Part shown: piece after piece, positions 11,575 to 27,081 of the stretch
Layout: every line of letters starts with the position of its first letter
Position numbering within the stretch: position 1 is the stretch's first letter
DNA from: Blastocystis hominis
Lineage: Eukaryota > Sar > Bigyra > Opalinata > Blastocystidae
DNA: 64,000 nucleotides
Assembly: GCF_000151665.1 (NCBI RefSeq)
Contig: NW_013171829.1
Span: 53,502 to 117,501 of the forward strand
Direction of reading: 5' to 3'
Notes under the pieces: generated by a model
Told to the model about the DNA's origin: nothing
Databases searched by the model: none
The model's input: only the letters and a program-made list of their open reading frames with translations
Program-made: the position numbers and the translations under genes

Positions 11575-13068
11575 ATGCCAATAATTTGTATTTTTTCATC
11601 AATGATCCTTTTATCTTTATTGATTTTATCTTTTGCTGCTGCATATTTTGTTCAGGAATCAGGACAATCAAAATCGGATGATGTGATTATCTCCACATAT
11701 CAAATTGAAGGCGTCCCATCAGAAATGATTAATAAGTATATAGAATTTCTTTTTTCTTTTATCATAGCTATGATAACTACGGTTATTCCTATGTAGAGTC
11801 AACACTTTCTGTTTCTCCAGCTGTTGAGGGTCGCCCAATGACTGGGAATATGGAGATTGCGGTTCTCACTAAACAAGCCTACGATCTTTCTGGTTTTGCT
11901 TTTGGGAACAAACGTGTCTTCTGCTGTACGAGTTTTGCAATTCTTGTTATTTGTTTTCGGTTTCTGTTGAGATTTAGCAAGGATATTGTTCCTCATTGAA
12001 TCGATTGGTCCTTCCAAAAGATGGCTCTCGATTCAACACGTCGTTTGCACAGATAACGTTTGGAATTTGTTTGCCTTGCATTCTAGAGGTCCTACCACAT
12101 TGGCAGCGCATTTGGAGACGAGAGAGAAAGGAATATATGTGGTTCTTGCTGGCTTTTGCGGCTCATCCAACAACACTCAATACTCAAAGACGGATGAAGT
12201 CAAAATATCAACTGGGCAACTTCCCAGTGGTTATTACCCTGCAATCTTTGAAAAGCTGCTTTTCGCCATCGTATATATCATTCTGGTCCCCATTTGGTGC
12301 TTTTTCATGAAGTCTGTGCGGAACACGATCTATTACAGACTCATTCTGACCTTGATTTTGTGCTGCTGCGCTGGATGCGTTTGCTCGTTCATCTCTCTGC
12401 TGCTTTCCAACCATTCTGGACATCTCCGCGCTCCTCTGAACCTTCTTCTGGATGCTTTGGTCATTATTCTGCGCAGTGTCGGTGGCTGCATTGTTCTGTT
12501 GCTCGCTTACGGGTTTGCTTGGATGGCTTTGGCTCATCCCGTAGAATCGGAGTCTTCCCTTGGAAGCAGATCGGCTCGTTTGGCTACCGATGCATTGGGT
12601 TTTCTGTGGTTTATGCGATCGCCAATTTGCTTTGTCTGTTTCTGCTACCTTCCCCTCTGATCGACCAGCATTCCTTTGTTTCGGCGTTAGTCACTTTCAT
12701 GTATCCTTTGTTTTTTTTCTTATAATCGAAACAGACTCGCCTGCATTTACTTCAGCATTCTTTTCATGGCAGTCAACAAGTCTGTGGACTCTTTAAATGA
12801 AAAAAGCCACTTCAAAGAGTCGTCTATTTTCAGGAGGTATCGATCGTTCGCCATCGTTTGGTTAGTGTTGTCGATTCTTCTTTCAGTCTGGTATTCCAGC
12901 CTGCTGCTTAATTTATTCGCGGTTTCGCTTTCACTCCTCTGGATGTGTGCTTCATGAGACTTATCAATTCTAGATTTACGTATCTTCTGTGGGATATCCT
13001 CTATTTATTTGTCGTTTCTTGTACTATCCACATTTGGAAATCCAAAGGTATTGTGAATCAACTCAAGT
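11575..13068 (+). CDS. Seven-TM protein, GOST / GPR180-TMEM145-like
   Basis: About 440 residues: signal peptide (MILLSLLILSFAAAYF), a lumenal domain of about 190 residues with FGNKRVFCCT, then about seven hydrophobic helices. The order of helices, the Cys-rich third helix region, and the closing WDILYLFVVSCTIHIW match the GOST (Golgi-dynamics-type 7TM) proteins, which are seen in the Golgi and endosomes and at the cell surface. At least five introns are needed (about 11740, 11930, 12541-12569, 12696-12729 and 12952-12980). The second is less certain at about 46 nt. There is no well-placed stop: the frame runs on to a TGA at 13086 that overlaps the next gene's ATG (13085). Polyadenylation before TGTTTGTT (13073-13080) would give ...NQLK-stop. 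The family call rests on topology more than on motifs. Confidence 0.6.
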
Positions 13069-13072
13069 GTTT

Positions 13073-13080
13073 TGTTTGTT
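13073..13080 (+). terminator. TGTTTGTT motif, likely site of a poly(A)-made stop
   Basis: Lies 4 nt after codon position T13068. Adding A's after T or TG of the TGT codon at 13068-13070 makes TAA or TGA. Confidence 0.65.
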
Positions 13081-13084
13081 GGAA

Positions 13085-15830
13085 ATGAATTTTTGGATTC
13101 CTGGAGCATCTGATCCGGGAGTGGATCGTGAGTATGAAGACGAGGGTACTTACTTGGTAAACGATACTCAAAACAGAGTGAGCATAGAACAACAAGTAAG
13201 CAATCATTTCTGGTTTGCTATCGACTCTAGAGAAAAGACCTGCCGATTTATCGCTACCGAAGGGAGATTTTGTATTTTCTTGCTTTTGGAAGCAAATAAC
13301 TTGTTAGATATGCTGTTGAAACGAGCCATGTCGTTATTATTCAGGGAGAAACTGGGTGCGGCAAATCAACGCAGATTCCTCAGTATTTGCAAGAATCTGG
13401 ATGGGCAGATGGAAATCGCTGTATTGTGTGTACCCAGGTATTCGCTCGCGAAGCGTTTTCTGTTTAGCCCCGAAGAATTGCTGCAACGACGGTGGCAAAG
13501 CGTGTTGCCGAAGAGAAGCGGAGTGTGCTAGGAGAAACAGTGGGATATAGTGTCCATTTCGATTACAATTTTAATCGCAATGGGAAAATGACTCAAATCA
13601 AATATATGACAGACAAGGAGCTCCTGCGTGAAATGACTCACAACCCCATGGTTTTCTCTCTTCATCTGTGTATTATATGTAGCTAAATAACTATAGCGTG
13701 ATTATGGTTGACGAAGTCCACGAGCGGACGATTCAGAACGACGTGCTCCTCGGCCTTCTAAAGAAGATCATTCGAAAGCGGCAGGATCTGCGAATCATCA
13801 TCTCGAGCGCATCGCTGGATGTGAATCTGTACAAGCACTACTTCCAGGATGTCGAATACTCGCGTTCCCATGATCTCCTCAAGCCCTACACCATTCTTAC
13901 TGTTCAAGGACGTCAATATCCTGTTAACATCTTGTTCCTGCGTCCTTTCTTCTTCTCTTATCTTTAGTTATGCTTCTTCTCCTGTATCGAATTATGTGTA
14001 CACGGCCGCTTCTGTCGGATTGCATAAGGAAATTGATCCTTAGACAGTGATTAGCATCCACAACTCGTCGATTCGAGGCGATATTTTGGTGTTCCTCCCT
14101 GGAGAAGACGAGATCGAAGCGTGCAAAGAGCGGCTTCTCGAGCAAAGCCAGTCTTGTCGTTTGCGCAACGGACAGCTCTGGGTTGTGACTCTGTTTTCGT
14201 TTCTCTGAGCTTTTTATTCCGCAGCTATCCAAATCTCCCCTACGCAGAGCAGAAAAAAGTGTTCCGCGCGACTTCGCGAGGCTTTCGAAAAGTCATTCTA
14301 GCGACGGGGATGGCCGAAACAAGCCTCAGCATCGACGGCGTGACGTGCGTCATCGATTCGGGCTTCGAAATGATTCAAATGTGGCAATCTTGGATTGCGG
14401 TGATGCGGTAGATACAACAAGGAAGTCAACATCAACACGCAGGTCATTCAGCCGATCTCGCGAGTAGGCTTTTTTGTTTTCTTCAAGGCGCGCAGGCTTC
14501 GGCGGAGCAACGGGCTGGACGAGCCGGTCGCTTTACGCAGGGATCCTGCTTTCGGTTGTACACCGAAGAGGGATTCGCGTCTCTGAAGAAGCGAAGCGAT
14601 CCGGAAGTGAAGAGATTGCTGCTCTGCGACACAATCTTGCTAACACGACAGCTCGGCATTCAGAACGTATCTCTTCTCTTCCTCTCTCTTCACACCCAGC
14701 TGGACACGTTCGATCTTCCCTCGGAGATCAGCTCCTCTCGGTACAGCATTTCGTGCCAGATTCTCAACATTCTCAACACGCTGGATCTCCCCAGCTACAC
14801 CATCAATCCTCGCGGAATTCTCGTTTCGCAAATCCCGGTCGACACGCATCTCGGTTTTCTTCTTGATTCTCTTGCCTCATTCCCTAGCCTCGTTTCTCCT
14901 CTTTGCATTGGAGTGTGGCTGTGTCGAAGATGCGCTCACCATCGCTGCGTTCTCCTCGGTGAGCCATTTATTCAAAGAAGAGCCGAAGGATCATGAGCGG
15001 AAGGTCGAATATGAGAAGATCATGGGCGAACTGGTCGTAAGCGCAGCGTTTGATTCGATGAGTTGCAGGATGACCGGGGCGATCAGTTCACCTATCTCAA
15101 GATTCGAGAGTATCTTTTGAATCCGCCCGTTTTGGAAGGCGAAACGCCGATTCACTACGATCCTGCGAAGATAACAAGCCGTCAAATCGCTCAGTTCTGC
15201 GAGGAATACTATCTGAATCCCTTGGCCATGAAGAAGGCGCTGGAGCTTCGCATGCAGTACAAGTACTTCCTGGATCTGCTGCCGCGCGACGCGGTCCAGA
15301 ATCTTTCCTCCGAGACTTCCCAGCCCACAAACGACGATCCGATCATGCAGTGCCTGATCAAGGCGTACTTCAAGAACATCTGCATGCTGAGCAGCAATGG
15401 GTGCTATGTGCCCATCAATCTGCTGAACACCAGCGGAAGCAATGAGGGGGATATTGAGGTTTATCTGCACCCCGATAGCATGCTCAATTTGGTGTCGAAG
15501 GTAGGGAAGGAGCCGTGTGTGCAACGTAGCCGCATCACTGGGTGCTTTTCAAAGACATCCAGCTCACCGATGCCATCTACATTCGCGATGTCTGCCAGGT
15601 CAATCCGTTGATGGTCGCTCGCTTGGTGCCACGCTTCTACAAGTAAGACATCGTGTGCTGGCCAATGTCTAGACCGATTACCGGAATGGAGAAGCAGAGA
15701 GAAGAACAAGACGATTCCCATCTCGCGCCTGTAACCATTGGACCGTCCCTGCCTCCTGCTTCTTTCGATTCCAAGTCCGTCAGAGTGGATCAGCTGGGAT
15801 TGGAAAGCCGTTTAAAAGATATATTCAGGT
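13085..15830 (+). CDS. DHX35: DEAH-box RNA helicase, DHX35 type
   Basis: Spliceosome-associated RNA helicase of the DHX35 group. It starts [10 protein letters not shown] as DHX35 proteins do. Walker A is GETGCGKST, motif IV-VI includes [13 protein letters not shown] and QRAGRAGR, and the C-terminal winged-helix/OB part ends with [15 protein letters not shown]. About ten short introns are needed, for example 13198-13232. Two catalytic motifs differ from most relatives: motif II is DEVH instead of DEAH, and motif III is SAS instead of SAT. After [11 protein letters not shown] there is a 70-residue lineage tail behind a 30-nt intron. The end is ambiguous: the first genomic in-frame stop is TGA 15878-15880, but TGTTTGTT at 15838-15845 lies inside that frame. 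I place the end at a poly(A)-made TAA after AGG (15827-15829). Confidence 0.85.
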
Positions 15831-15837
15831 TCTGCGA

Positions 15838-15845
15838 TGTTTGTT
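15838..15845 (+). terminator. TGTTTGTT motif inside the open frame of DHX35
   Basis: Eight nt after T15830. If used, the helicase mRNA ends before its genomic stop codon. Confidence 0.6.
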
Positions 15846-15915
15846 TCTACAATGTGAATTCTATCCTTTGTGGATATTGATTCCATCTTCTTATTCTATT
15901 TTCTTGTTTGCAGCC

Positions 15916-16570
15916 ATGTTTACAGCCATTATTATGACGGTGCTATGTAGTTCCAGCTTGCGTTTTTGACTGCCAGGTATTTTGGCTACCATTGCCATGT
16001 GTCTCATCATTCGATTAGCCGTGTATGGAGTGGACGCATGCATTCGATATCGCCGAACACGCCAAAACTCGTAGAATTCGGAGAATGTGACAAAATAGAT
16101 GGGGTTCCAGATCTGCGACAACCTACTCAGGAGAAGTCACTGTAGATTCACTTCACGAGTACTACACATACATCGGAAAAAAGGATGTAGCGAACGATGA
16201 CCATTGAAGTACCAATCTAGATTGAATCAAGAGATGATATATCCCTTGACGACTGCTGCTCGGTTTGTTTGGAAGCTTTGAAAAATTCATCGAATTTGGT
16301 GGTACTTCTCGTTGTTTTCAGTACCTAAGAGGTTGAATGCGTGCCATCATATCTTTCATCGGCCATGTATCGATGAATGGATTCTGTAGGCTCCCCTTTA
16401 CGACTGTGGTGACGAATAGCGCCCATCCTATATGCCCTCTATGCAAAATAGACGTTCGCTCCACCAGTCTACCTCAAAACAGGCAAGACGGGTTTGAAAG
16501 GCAAAGCGAATCGCTGACCATTACTGTTTTGTCATCACAAGAACGAAGAGACTCAATCCTTTCTGATTAA
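15916..16570 (+). CDS. Membrane-anchored RING-H2 protein (probable E3 ligase)
   Basis: Small protein of about 160 residues rebuilt from six exons with introns of 28-34 nt. N-terminal hydrophobic segment (ILATIAMCLIIRLAVYG), then a Ser/Arg linker, then a RING-H2 finger: CCSVCLEAL, NACHHIFHRPCIDEWI, HPICPLC. The spacing gives the C3H2C3 ligand set. Single-TM RING-H2 proteins of this kind (ATL/RNF13-like) ubiquitinate membrane or secretory targets. All ligands are present, although an intron splits the finger twice. The tail is Ser/Gln-rich. It ends TAA at 16568-16570, 12 bp from the convergent gene's stop. ATG 15916 is the first ATG before the TM, but a CAG sits just upstream, so an earlier exon is possible. 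Confidence 0.75.
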
Positions 16571-16582
16571 CTTGTTTTCTTA

Positions 16583-17060
16583 CTAAAACAAATCAAATTG
16601 TGGAAAATTCAGCTAATATGAAACTCTTAAAGACTAAATTGAACGCACCTTATTAAAAGGCTTCACCACTTTGGCAACATAAACTGCATCTCTCAAACTA
16701 TGCTCACTTCCAAAGCGTTTCACAGGTATCCACTTAGAGTAGGGGACAACAAAAGAGCGAGAAGAAGGGTGTTGATTCAAAGAATCACTCTGAGCGACTT
16801 GCTCACCTTCGTAGTAGTTGCTACAACGAGGGGATTCCACCTGATCCGAACAGGATTGTTGTTTTTCTACGTTACAAAAACATAATTATTCTACTTAGAA
16901 ACCTCTCCATCATCTCGCTGGAACAACTATTACAGATAGAATGGCAGTAATTAAGCACAGTTTTAGTAAAGGAGGAAAGGTGCTTTGTCTTACTGCAAAC
17001 ACGACATTTTTTCATCACAGCGCTATTCTTGGTATATAAACGACGTTCTGGTATTGGCAT
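16583..17060 (-). CDS. Small zinc-binding protein with CxxC pairs
   Basis: About 137 residues in three exons; introns of 28 nt (after MMERFL) and 36 nt (after VVKPFNK) restore one frame. The N-terminal part has KKCRVCSKTKHLSSF, then about 12 residues on, CHSICNSC. This C-x2-C...C-x2-C arrangement with a hydrophobic/Phe in the first knuckle resembles the zinc knuckles of HNH-like and zinc-ribbon proteins, but no HNH catalytic core is visible. The rest is Ser-rich with no recognised domain. Function unknown. It ends in TAG and is tail-to-tail with the RING-H2 gene. Confidence 0.5.
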
Positions 17061-17560
17061 CTCATAAAAAAGAAAAAGTTTTGTTATTATAGAGCTATAT
17101 TTTGCTTGATGTGACCCAAATGCATTTTTGGGTTATTGATGACGCATTTTCCTATTTCTGTTATTTTGGGGATAGATTTCTGATTTTGGGATTTTTGGAA
17201 TTGGATCGATTCACTATTTTAATAGGGTCGCCAAAGAGAAAATGGATTTTTGTTATTTTGTGGTAATCGAAACCCATTTGTTTTCTACCATGCTCAAGCC
17301 TGCAATGTGTTATTTTTGTGATGCACTCTCTTGTTCATAACACAGTGTATATAGGAGGTCATGAAGTTCTCTTGGGAACATTGATTCTTTTTGGATGTAT
17401 GGTTTTTACTGTGTGTAAGGACCAATATTAAGAAGGTTTTAATATTCACACCTTGCCCAGTATCGATTTTTACTCTCTCTCCTATTTTGGGCTCAATTGA
17501 ATGCGGAAACATACTATATTCCACAAGAGAAACAGAGAAAATACATTTCGTTTGTCTTCC
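17061..17560. other. AT-rich intergenic stretch
   Basis: About 500 bp between a minus-strand start (17060) and the 3' end of the next minus-strand gene. T-rich runs such as GATTTTGGGATTTTTGG occur. I see no coding frame with family resemblance and no repeat family. Confidence 0.5.
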
Positions 17561-17568
17561 AACAAACA
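17561..17568 (-). terminator. TGTTTGTT 3'-processing motif
   Basis: Exact octamer on the minus strand, two bases after the TGA at 17571-17573. Confidence 0.6.
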
Positions 17569-17570
17569 CT

Positions 17571-18535
17571 TCATTTCAGAAAACAATACGCAATCAAAAT
17601 CATAATTATGACACAAACCACAAGGACTGCAATACTGCAAAAATTCCAGAAGGATGGACGAATGGTCTTCTGTGTTGATGGTCTGCTTTTCCCTTCAATG
17701 ACGCAGATTTCAACACTGCCTGTGCAGTTCCCCACCTCGTTTTGAACCGAAACATTTACTGTCGAACATCCCACTTCCCCAGTGGGCATTCCGCTGATAG
17801 CTCCATTTTCCGCATTGAACTCCATTCCAGAGGGAAGTGGAGAGTTCAGAGAAAACGCAGAGCCCTTCCCGCGGAAGGATGGAATGATGGGAGAAACGGA
17901 ATAACCATAAAATGATTGGATTCGCTTGTAAGGATAGTGTAGATCGTATGGGGGACCGAGGCTGCAATTGCCTGTGACTTCTCCCCAATGAGGAGCTATG
18001 TAGCCCTCACACGTTCGGTAATAGGCACCCACATAATTATATTCATCTGTGCAAGGAATCTTGGCGGTCTGCGAACCAAAAGTGAACGGCCAGATTCCGT
18101 CTGCTGCGCATCCATTCGATAAGACGCTGAGAATAAAAGAGATCTGCACATTCCCCTCGTTTGTTACAGCTGTGATGACGTATTGTTCCTCAAAAACCTC
18201 TTCCACGATTCCAGAAATGACTCCAGACTCTGAATCAAACGAAAGGTAGGACGGAAGAGGAGGCTCAATCATCCACGAAGAAACAGTACAAGAATGAGTG
18301 GGTGAGATATTGACAGTACTTCCTTGACGATACGCAATATCTTGCGGATAGGTTATTGTGCATTGAGCAGAAAAGGCCCTCGATGCCTCACTCAATGAAT
18401 GAGTCGACTGCTTTACTACGAATAATGCAGAATCTAAAGAGAAATACAAAACTGAGAGTTAGATTCGAGTGAGCTTGAAAAGACCGATTCCGCACTCACA
18501 AGAAGCAGTAACGATAGGAACATAAAGAACATCAT
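17571..18535 (-). CDS. Type I surface protein with Ig-like (He_PIG) domains
   Basis: About 305 residues. Signal peptide in exon one (MMFFMFLSLLLL), joined to the main exon through a 44-66 nt intron whose exact acceptor is uncertain. The ectodomain has two copies of the putative-Ig/He_PIG pattern, LPSYLSFDSESGVISG and LPSGMEFNAENGAISG, each followed by a beta-rich half. Between them is a Cys-containing segment (CAADGIWPFTFG, CTDEYNYVGAYYRTCEG). One C-terminal TM (IAVLVVCVIIMILIAYCFL) and almost no cytosolic tail follow. He_PIG domains occur in secreted and surface proteins of bacteria and many protists. The role is unknown; adhesion or sugar binding is a guess. The stop TGA sits directly before the octamer at 17561. 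Confidence 0.75.
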
Positions 18536-18788
18536 AACGCAAGTAAAAGCAAAATGCGATTTACGAAAATAAAGGATTTATCAAACAAACTCTGTTAATT
18601 GTACAACAGGAAAACTAAATGTGAGAATAATAACTGCAAGCGTCAGTCTGATGAAAGCGGTTCCTATCATCAAGGGGATATAGCAGTCGATCCCACGGCG
18701 CTTTCAACACTTCCCTCCAACTTTACATTCTTTCCCAGATCTCCTTGTACTATTTCATTCGAACCCTCTCCGTTGCTAGCCGCTCTCT

Positions 18789-23084
<4,296 letters not shown>

Positions 23085-23283
23085 CGGTTCACTCTACAAT
23101 CATTACTTTGAAAATGCAAGCCAACTCTACAAAATTAGCATGGATTCCTACTTCCTACCCTTTTTCTGAACGAGCCATCCTGTTTCGAAAAAAACTACAA
23201 ATTGGTGGGGTCGAAACTATGTCTCTATTACCATATTCTGTCCACTCTGCTATAAGCATTGAGTCACAGAACGACAATTCTAA

Positions 23284-23291
23284 AACAAACA
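23284..23291 (-). terminator. TGTTTGTT 3'-processing motif
   Basis: Exact octamer on the minus strand, 45 nt after the TAA of the eS26 gene. Confidence 0.5.
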
Positions 23292-23335
23292 AGCAATATT
23301 GCCAACATCCTTTGACGAATCGCTCCTTTAAGACG

Positions 23336-23831
23336 TTAAGAACGATCCTATCCATTAATTCAATTGCACAAACCTACTCCCTTGAACTGAGGACGCACGT
23401 ACTCACGGATGCGTCTGTCCTCAACCTTACGGGCACGGACAATACGACCGTGGACAGCGCACGACACGCAGTACTGCTGCTTGATGTACAGCTTGGGGAG
23501 AGTGTACTCTACGCAATTAGCTCACCCTTCACCAAATTCTACGTTCATAGACAGAAGCATCACGAATATCTCTCTGGGACGAGGCATCGACAATGTTTCT
23601 CACCTGGAAACGCTTCACGGCCTTATCCTAAACCCATCACGCAAAAACAACAACAACTCACCTTTCCCACACAACGGCCACAGTGAGTGCAACGGACAGG
23701 CTTCACATGACCTCTACCCTTCTTCGAACGACCGTGATTTCTAGAAAGCCATTAGACCCAATTTCCAACAACTCGAGCATTGCTTTCACTTTTTCGACTA
23801 GAACAAATACTTACCTACGCTTAAATGGCAT
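23336..23831 (-). CDS. RPS26: 40S ribosomal protein eS26
   Basis: Small-subunit protein at the mRNA exit site. After splicing it begins [20 protein letters not shown] and carries the zinc ligands CTHCGRC and CVSCAVH, with [10 protein letters not shown] between, all as in eS26. Introns: 23741-23814 (74 nt, after MPFKR), then about 34, 34 and 30 nt. The last intron leads to GDRS and TAA at 23336-23338. The first intron is more than twice the local norm, starts GTAAGT and has TCTAAT near its 3' end. At about 109 residues it is near family length, although the Pro/Arg-rich tail of animal eS26 is missing. Confidence 0.93.
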
Positions 23832-24117
23832 GACTAAATGAATGCGGCAAACACTACTGATGAAAACGACTCAAAGAGATTGGATGGACCCAAATTCCTT
23901 TTTGGGACAGCATCGAATCTATATTCCCTTTTCGCTATTTATATCTACTATGATTTTGCATTAATGGGTCCTATTCGATTTCAAATTATAATTCCTTCCT
24001 TGTTGTGGATAGGAAATGAAAATGTTTTGCGAACAATCGAAACAACTATAAACTTCGTTTTAGAAACAAAAGAGAGGAGAATTGAAAAAACTAAACTGAG
24101 GAACAGATTACACACTA

Positions 24118-25875
24118 TCACATTCTCTTCGGTATTCTTGTTTGCACAGACGCCATCGTCTACCCTCACAATCCATCCACATTCCAACCTTTCTCGGAGA
24201 CAGGATCTCCTCTTCTTTCAGCTCATCCATATATCGCTTTCCGTTCATAACGATCTCCCCATACTGCGCCTCATAGCTGCTAATCGCCTGCATGCATTCT
24301 TTGTTCACGAACGGTAGTCTCGCCAGCTCCTTGCTCATCTGGATTTCTTTCTGTAAACTACGCTTGAAAATCGCTCCAGTACGCACTATTTATTGCTATA
24401 TCGCCGATCGGAGTATCGATTCGGGTTGCTGCGCAGCGCCTCCAGCTCCAGTCGAGTGCTCAGCAGTTTCTCCCGCTTGTTAATCTTCTCCACCACGGGG
24501 TCCAGCGTGCTCTTCGCCTCGCGCAGTCGCTCGTACAGCTGCTTGTGCTGCTCGAACAGCTCCATCGTGAAGTTCTCTGCCGTCAGTCGGAACGATCAGA
24601 AATACCGGGCGAGGCCTGCAAAACCGACAAATCCCAGCTCTGCAGGACGTTGCTGTACGCGCAGATGTAATCGATTACGCCTAACATCGACTCTCTTCAC
24701 AGCACAAACCCTGGATTTCCTCACGAATCGCGGGGATCAGCTGCGTCAGTCGCTGCTTCACTTGCTCCTGCAGTTGGTGGAGATAGTTTTCGTGCTATTT
24801 CTTAACAATGGGTGACTCGCGTACCAGAGAAATCGTCTCGTTCGACAAGTTGATCTGGCATTTGGCCGAAAAGGAATCCACTTCTTCCGCAGATGTGTTG
24901 AGAAGACGCCAAAGCTCCGTAATTTGACAGTAAAAACGGTCGATGACCTCTCTCCGCTGGGCCTTGCGTTCAGAAAGCCCTGCAAACGTACTTCGAGAGT
25001 GCGCAGCTCTTCGAGTCGTTGATTGATGTGGTCCAACATCGCAGTGGTCACTGGAATGGGCTAGGTGTCATGGACGGACGGAAGAGCTACGCAGTTCGAA
25101 AGAATGAGATTGTCCACGTCATTTGATTGGTTTTCTAAAGTTATGCCGAGAAGAGAATAGTAGTTGTGTAACACATCGACTAATTGGTTCTTCATTCGGA
25201 CCCTGCTTTCCTAACAATAAATTCACTCCCTATAGGCCATGCTTTTAAAGTATATAGTTCGTTGTATCGATCACGTAAAAATGACATCTTCGTCTCTGTT
25301 AGGAAATCATCTGGATTTGAAAAACAATCTTCCACCTCTTCTCCCAAATCCTGATAAAGCCCTTTGAGCTTTTCTAGTAATCCTAAGCTCTCCACTTTCC
25401 TTTCTCCATATTTCTAGTTAAAATCATAAAGAACAGATCTACAGTTGCCAGTTGCTCATGCCACAACTTCATTTGTGATTCCTTTACTCGTAGCGGATAT
25501 GTGCGTTCCGAAGGGTCATTGGTCCACGGCTGTTACATTAAATATACGATCCATACCAACATATTTGACTCGTACTCCAAGTTTGGTAGATAGTCCACTG
25601 ATTGCGTCCTCCTCATCCTTAATGCTCTTTAGCAGTTGGATACGTTTCTAATTTCAAACCAAATTTAAAAATATCACCTGATCCTCAGCGGCATATACAC
25701 GATCTAGATACTGACAGATATGATTTTTACAGCTTGCTGCAATCGTGGTTTTTCGTTCTTCGCGTTTTCCATCATTAACGCAGCCAATCACATCCCAAAG
25801 CTCACAAAGCTTGTTAAATGTTTCGTCGATGGAATCCCGAATCTGATTTAACTCCTCTTCGTAGCCGTACTCCAT
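24118..25875 (-). CDS. MAP65 / PRC1 / Ase1 microtubule bundler
   Basis: Antiparallel microtubule crosslinker of spindle midzones and cytokinesis. Seen: MEYGYEEELNQIRDSIDETF at the start with LCELWDVIG (family LxxIWDEIG), heptad-rich helices, the spectrin-like core LWRLLNTSAEEVDSF...CQINLSNETISLVRESP (the best-conserved family block), and the C-terminal PFVNKECMQAISSYEAQYG...MNGKRYMDEL. About eight short introns are inferred from frame changes. The region of the second core helix (24400-24700) has several and was not resolved base by base. The 3' end is either TGA at 24118-24120 after a 29-nt intron or a stop a few codons beyond. It shares a 282-bp divergent promoter region with the V-ATPase c'' gene. 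Confidence 0.8.
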
Positions 25876-26157
25876 CGACAAATCAAGTTTGAATATGAAT
25901 TTATTTTCAAATTTGTTTTATCACAATATGGTGATTAAGATTTTTATATCATGAGTGGATACTATGCCATTTTCAACTCTTTTTAAACAAACACATCGCC
26001 GTTGTTTCTCAAGTTCTTTGCTTCGTGTTGTAGTGTGATTCTGTGAGATATCACCCAAAACTAGGATGCTTGAATTCACTTCTACGTTTCCACTTCATCA
26101 TTTTGCCTCGAAATCTCACTTGCTATTTCTATTCATTTTGATCTAATTGTGTCAACC

Positions 26158-26834
26158 ATGAGTAGCGTTCTTTCGATATACAATGACGGTGTGATTCCTT
26201 GTTTTTCGCGATTTTGTAGATTGGAACGATGTTTTTATGCACATTTCTCCGTATTCGCTCTCGTTTATTGGAATTGCGTGCGGTTTAGCTCTGTCGGTGA
26301 TTGGAGCTGCTTGGTAGTGTTTTCTTCCTGTTCGTTACTTTCAGGGGTATTTGGACCGCTGCTTCCACTCTTATGGGAGGCTGTGTTAAGGCGCCTAGAA
26401 TCCGATCGAAGAATTTAATTAGGTAGCGGTTTTAACGAGTTTTGAGAATAGTATTATTTTCTGCGAAGCAAACGCTATTTATGGGATCATCATTGCTGTT
26501 ATCCTTATCAACAAAGTGTCTGCCAGTGGTTACGTCGATGGGAACTTGCGTCCTGATTATGACATTGCCTCAATGTATTTTGCTGGCTATGCGATCTTCA
26601 GCGCAGGTCTTAGTGTGGGTTTGTCGAATATTACAAGCGGGTAGGTCTTTTTGTTATTCAGTGTTATTCAGCTTGTCCGTTGGTATTTGTGGGTCTAGTT
26701 GCGCGCTGAGTGATGCCCAGAACGGAGAGCTCTTTGCGAAGATGCTTATTGCGCAGATTTTTGCATCGGCTCTTGGAATTTACGGCATTATCATTGGAAT
26801 TATCGTCAGTAACTTTGGTCAGTTCCCGAATTAA
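26158..26834 (+). CDS. VMA16: V-type proton ATPase 21 kDa proteolipid subunit c''
   Basis: Membrane-sector proteolipid of the V-ATPase ring. Four introns (about 26189-26219, 26315-26345, 26421-26449 and 26642-26672; 29-31 nt) restore a 185-residue protein with four or five hydrophobic helices. Diagnostic parts: SLSFIGIACGLALSVIGAAW, GIWTAASTLMGGCVKAPRI, and FCEANAIYGIIIAVI with the proton-carrying Glu of c''. The second hairpin, GLSVGICGSSCALSDAQN ... IFASALGIYGIIIGII, lacks an acidic residue at the site where subunit c has Glu in its last helix, again as in c''. It ends with TAA at 26832-26834. Confidence 0.9.
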
Positions 26835-26937
26835 GACATCATTTTGTTTCTTTTTGTCTTGTTTCCTTGTCACAAACATTGCAAAGTACAAGTAATTAGA
26901 GTCAGATTGCTCCCTTGGTTTCGTTGTTATTTGATGG

Positions 26938-27000
26938 TTTCATTCATTCATGTATTCATGTATTCATGTATTCAATTATCTATCTATCTATTTATTTATT
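26938..27000 (+). repeat. ATTCATGT / TCTA / TTTA microsatellite
   Basis: Compound simple repeat: four ATTCATG(T) units, then TCTA x3 and TTTA x3, in the 247-bp gap between the V-ATPase c'' and YEATS genes. Confidence 0.85.
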
Positions 27001-27081
27001 TGGTTGCTGCTTCAATCGGTTTTGAGGGAGTGACGCCGATTGCAGTTCTGCTGAAATCAAAGCATCGCGTGTGCCTATGAA

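Noticed and set aside
15416-15530. Possible frameshift at the end of the helicase
   Set aside because: A short intron near 15500 restores the frame into [17 protein letters not shown], so the gene is intact.
16884-17060. HNH endonuclease
   Set aside because: Only the CxxC knuckles are present; no HNH catalytic residues follow.
23741-23814. snoRNA inside the first intron of eS26
   Set aside because: No C/D pair (RTGATGA...CTGA) or H/ACA boxes could be made out in this or the other long first introns.
26938-27000. Candidate transposon end or attachment site
   Set aside because: Plain microsatellite; no inverted repeats, target duplication or transposase nearby.
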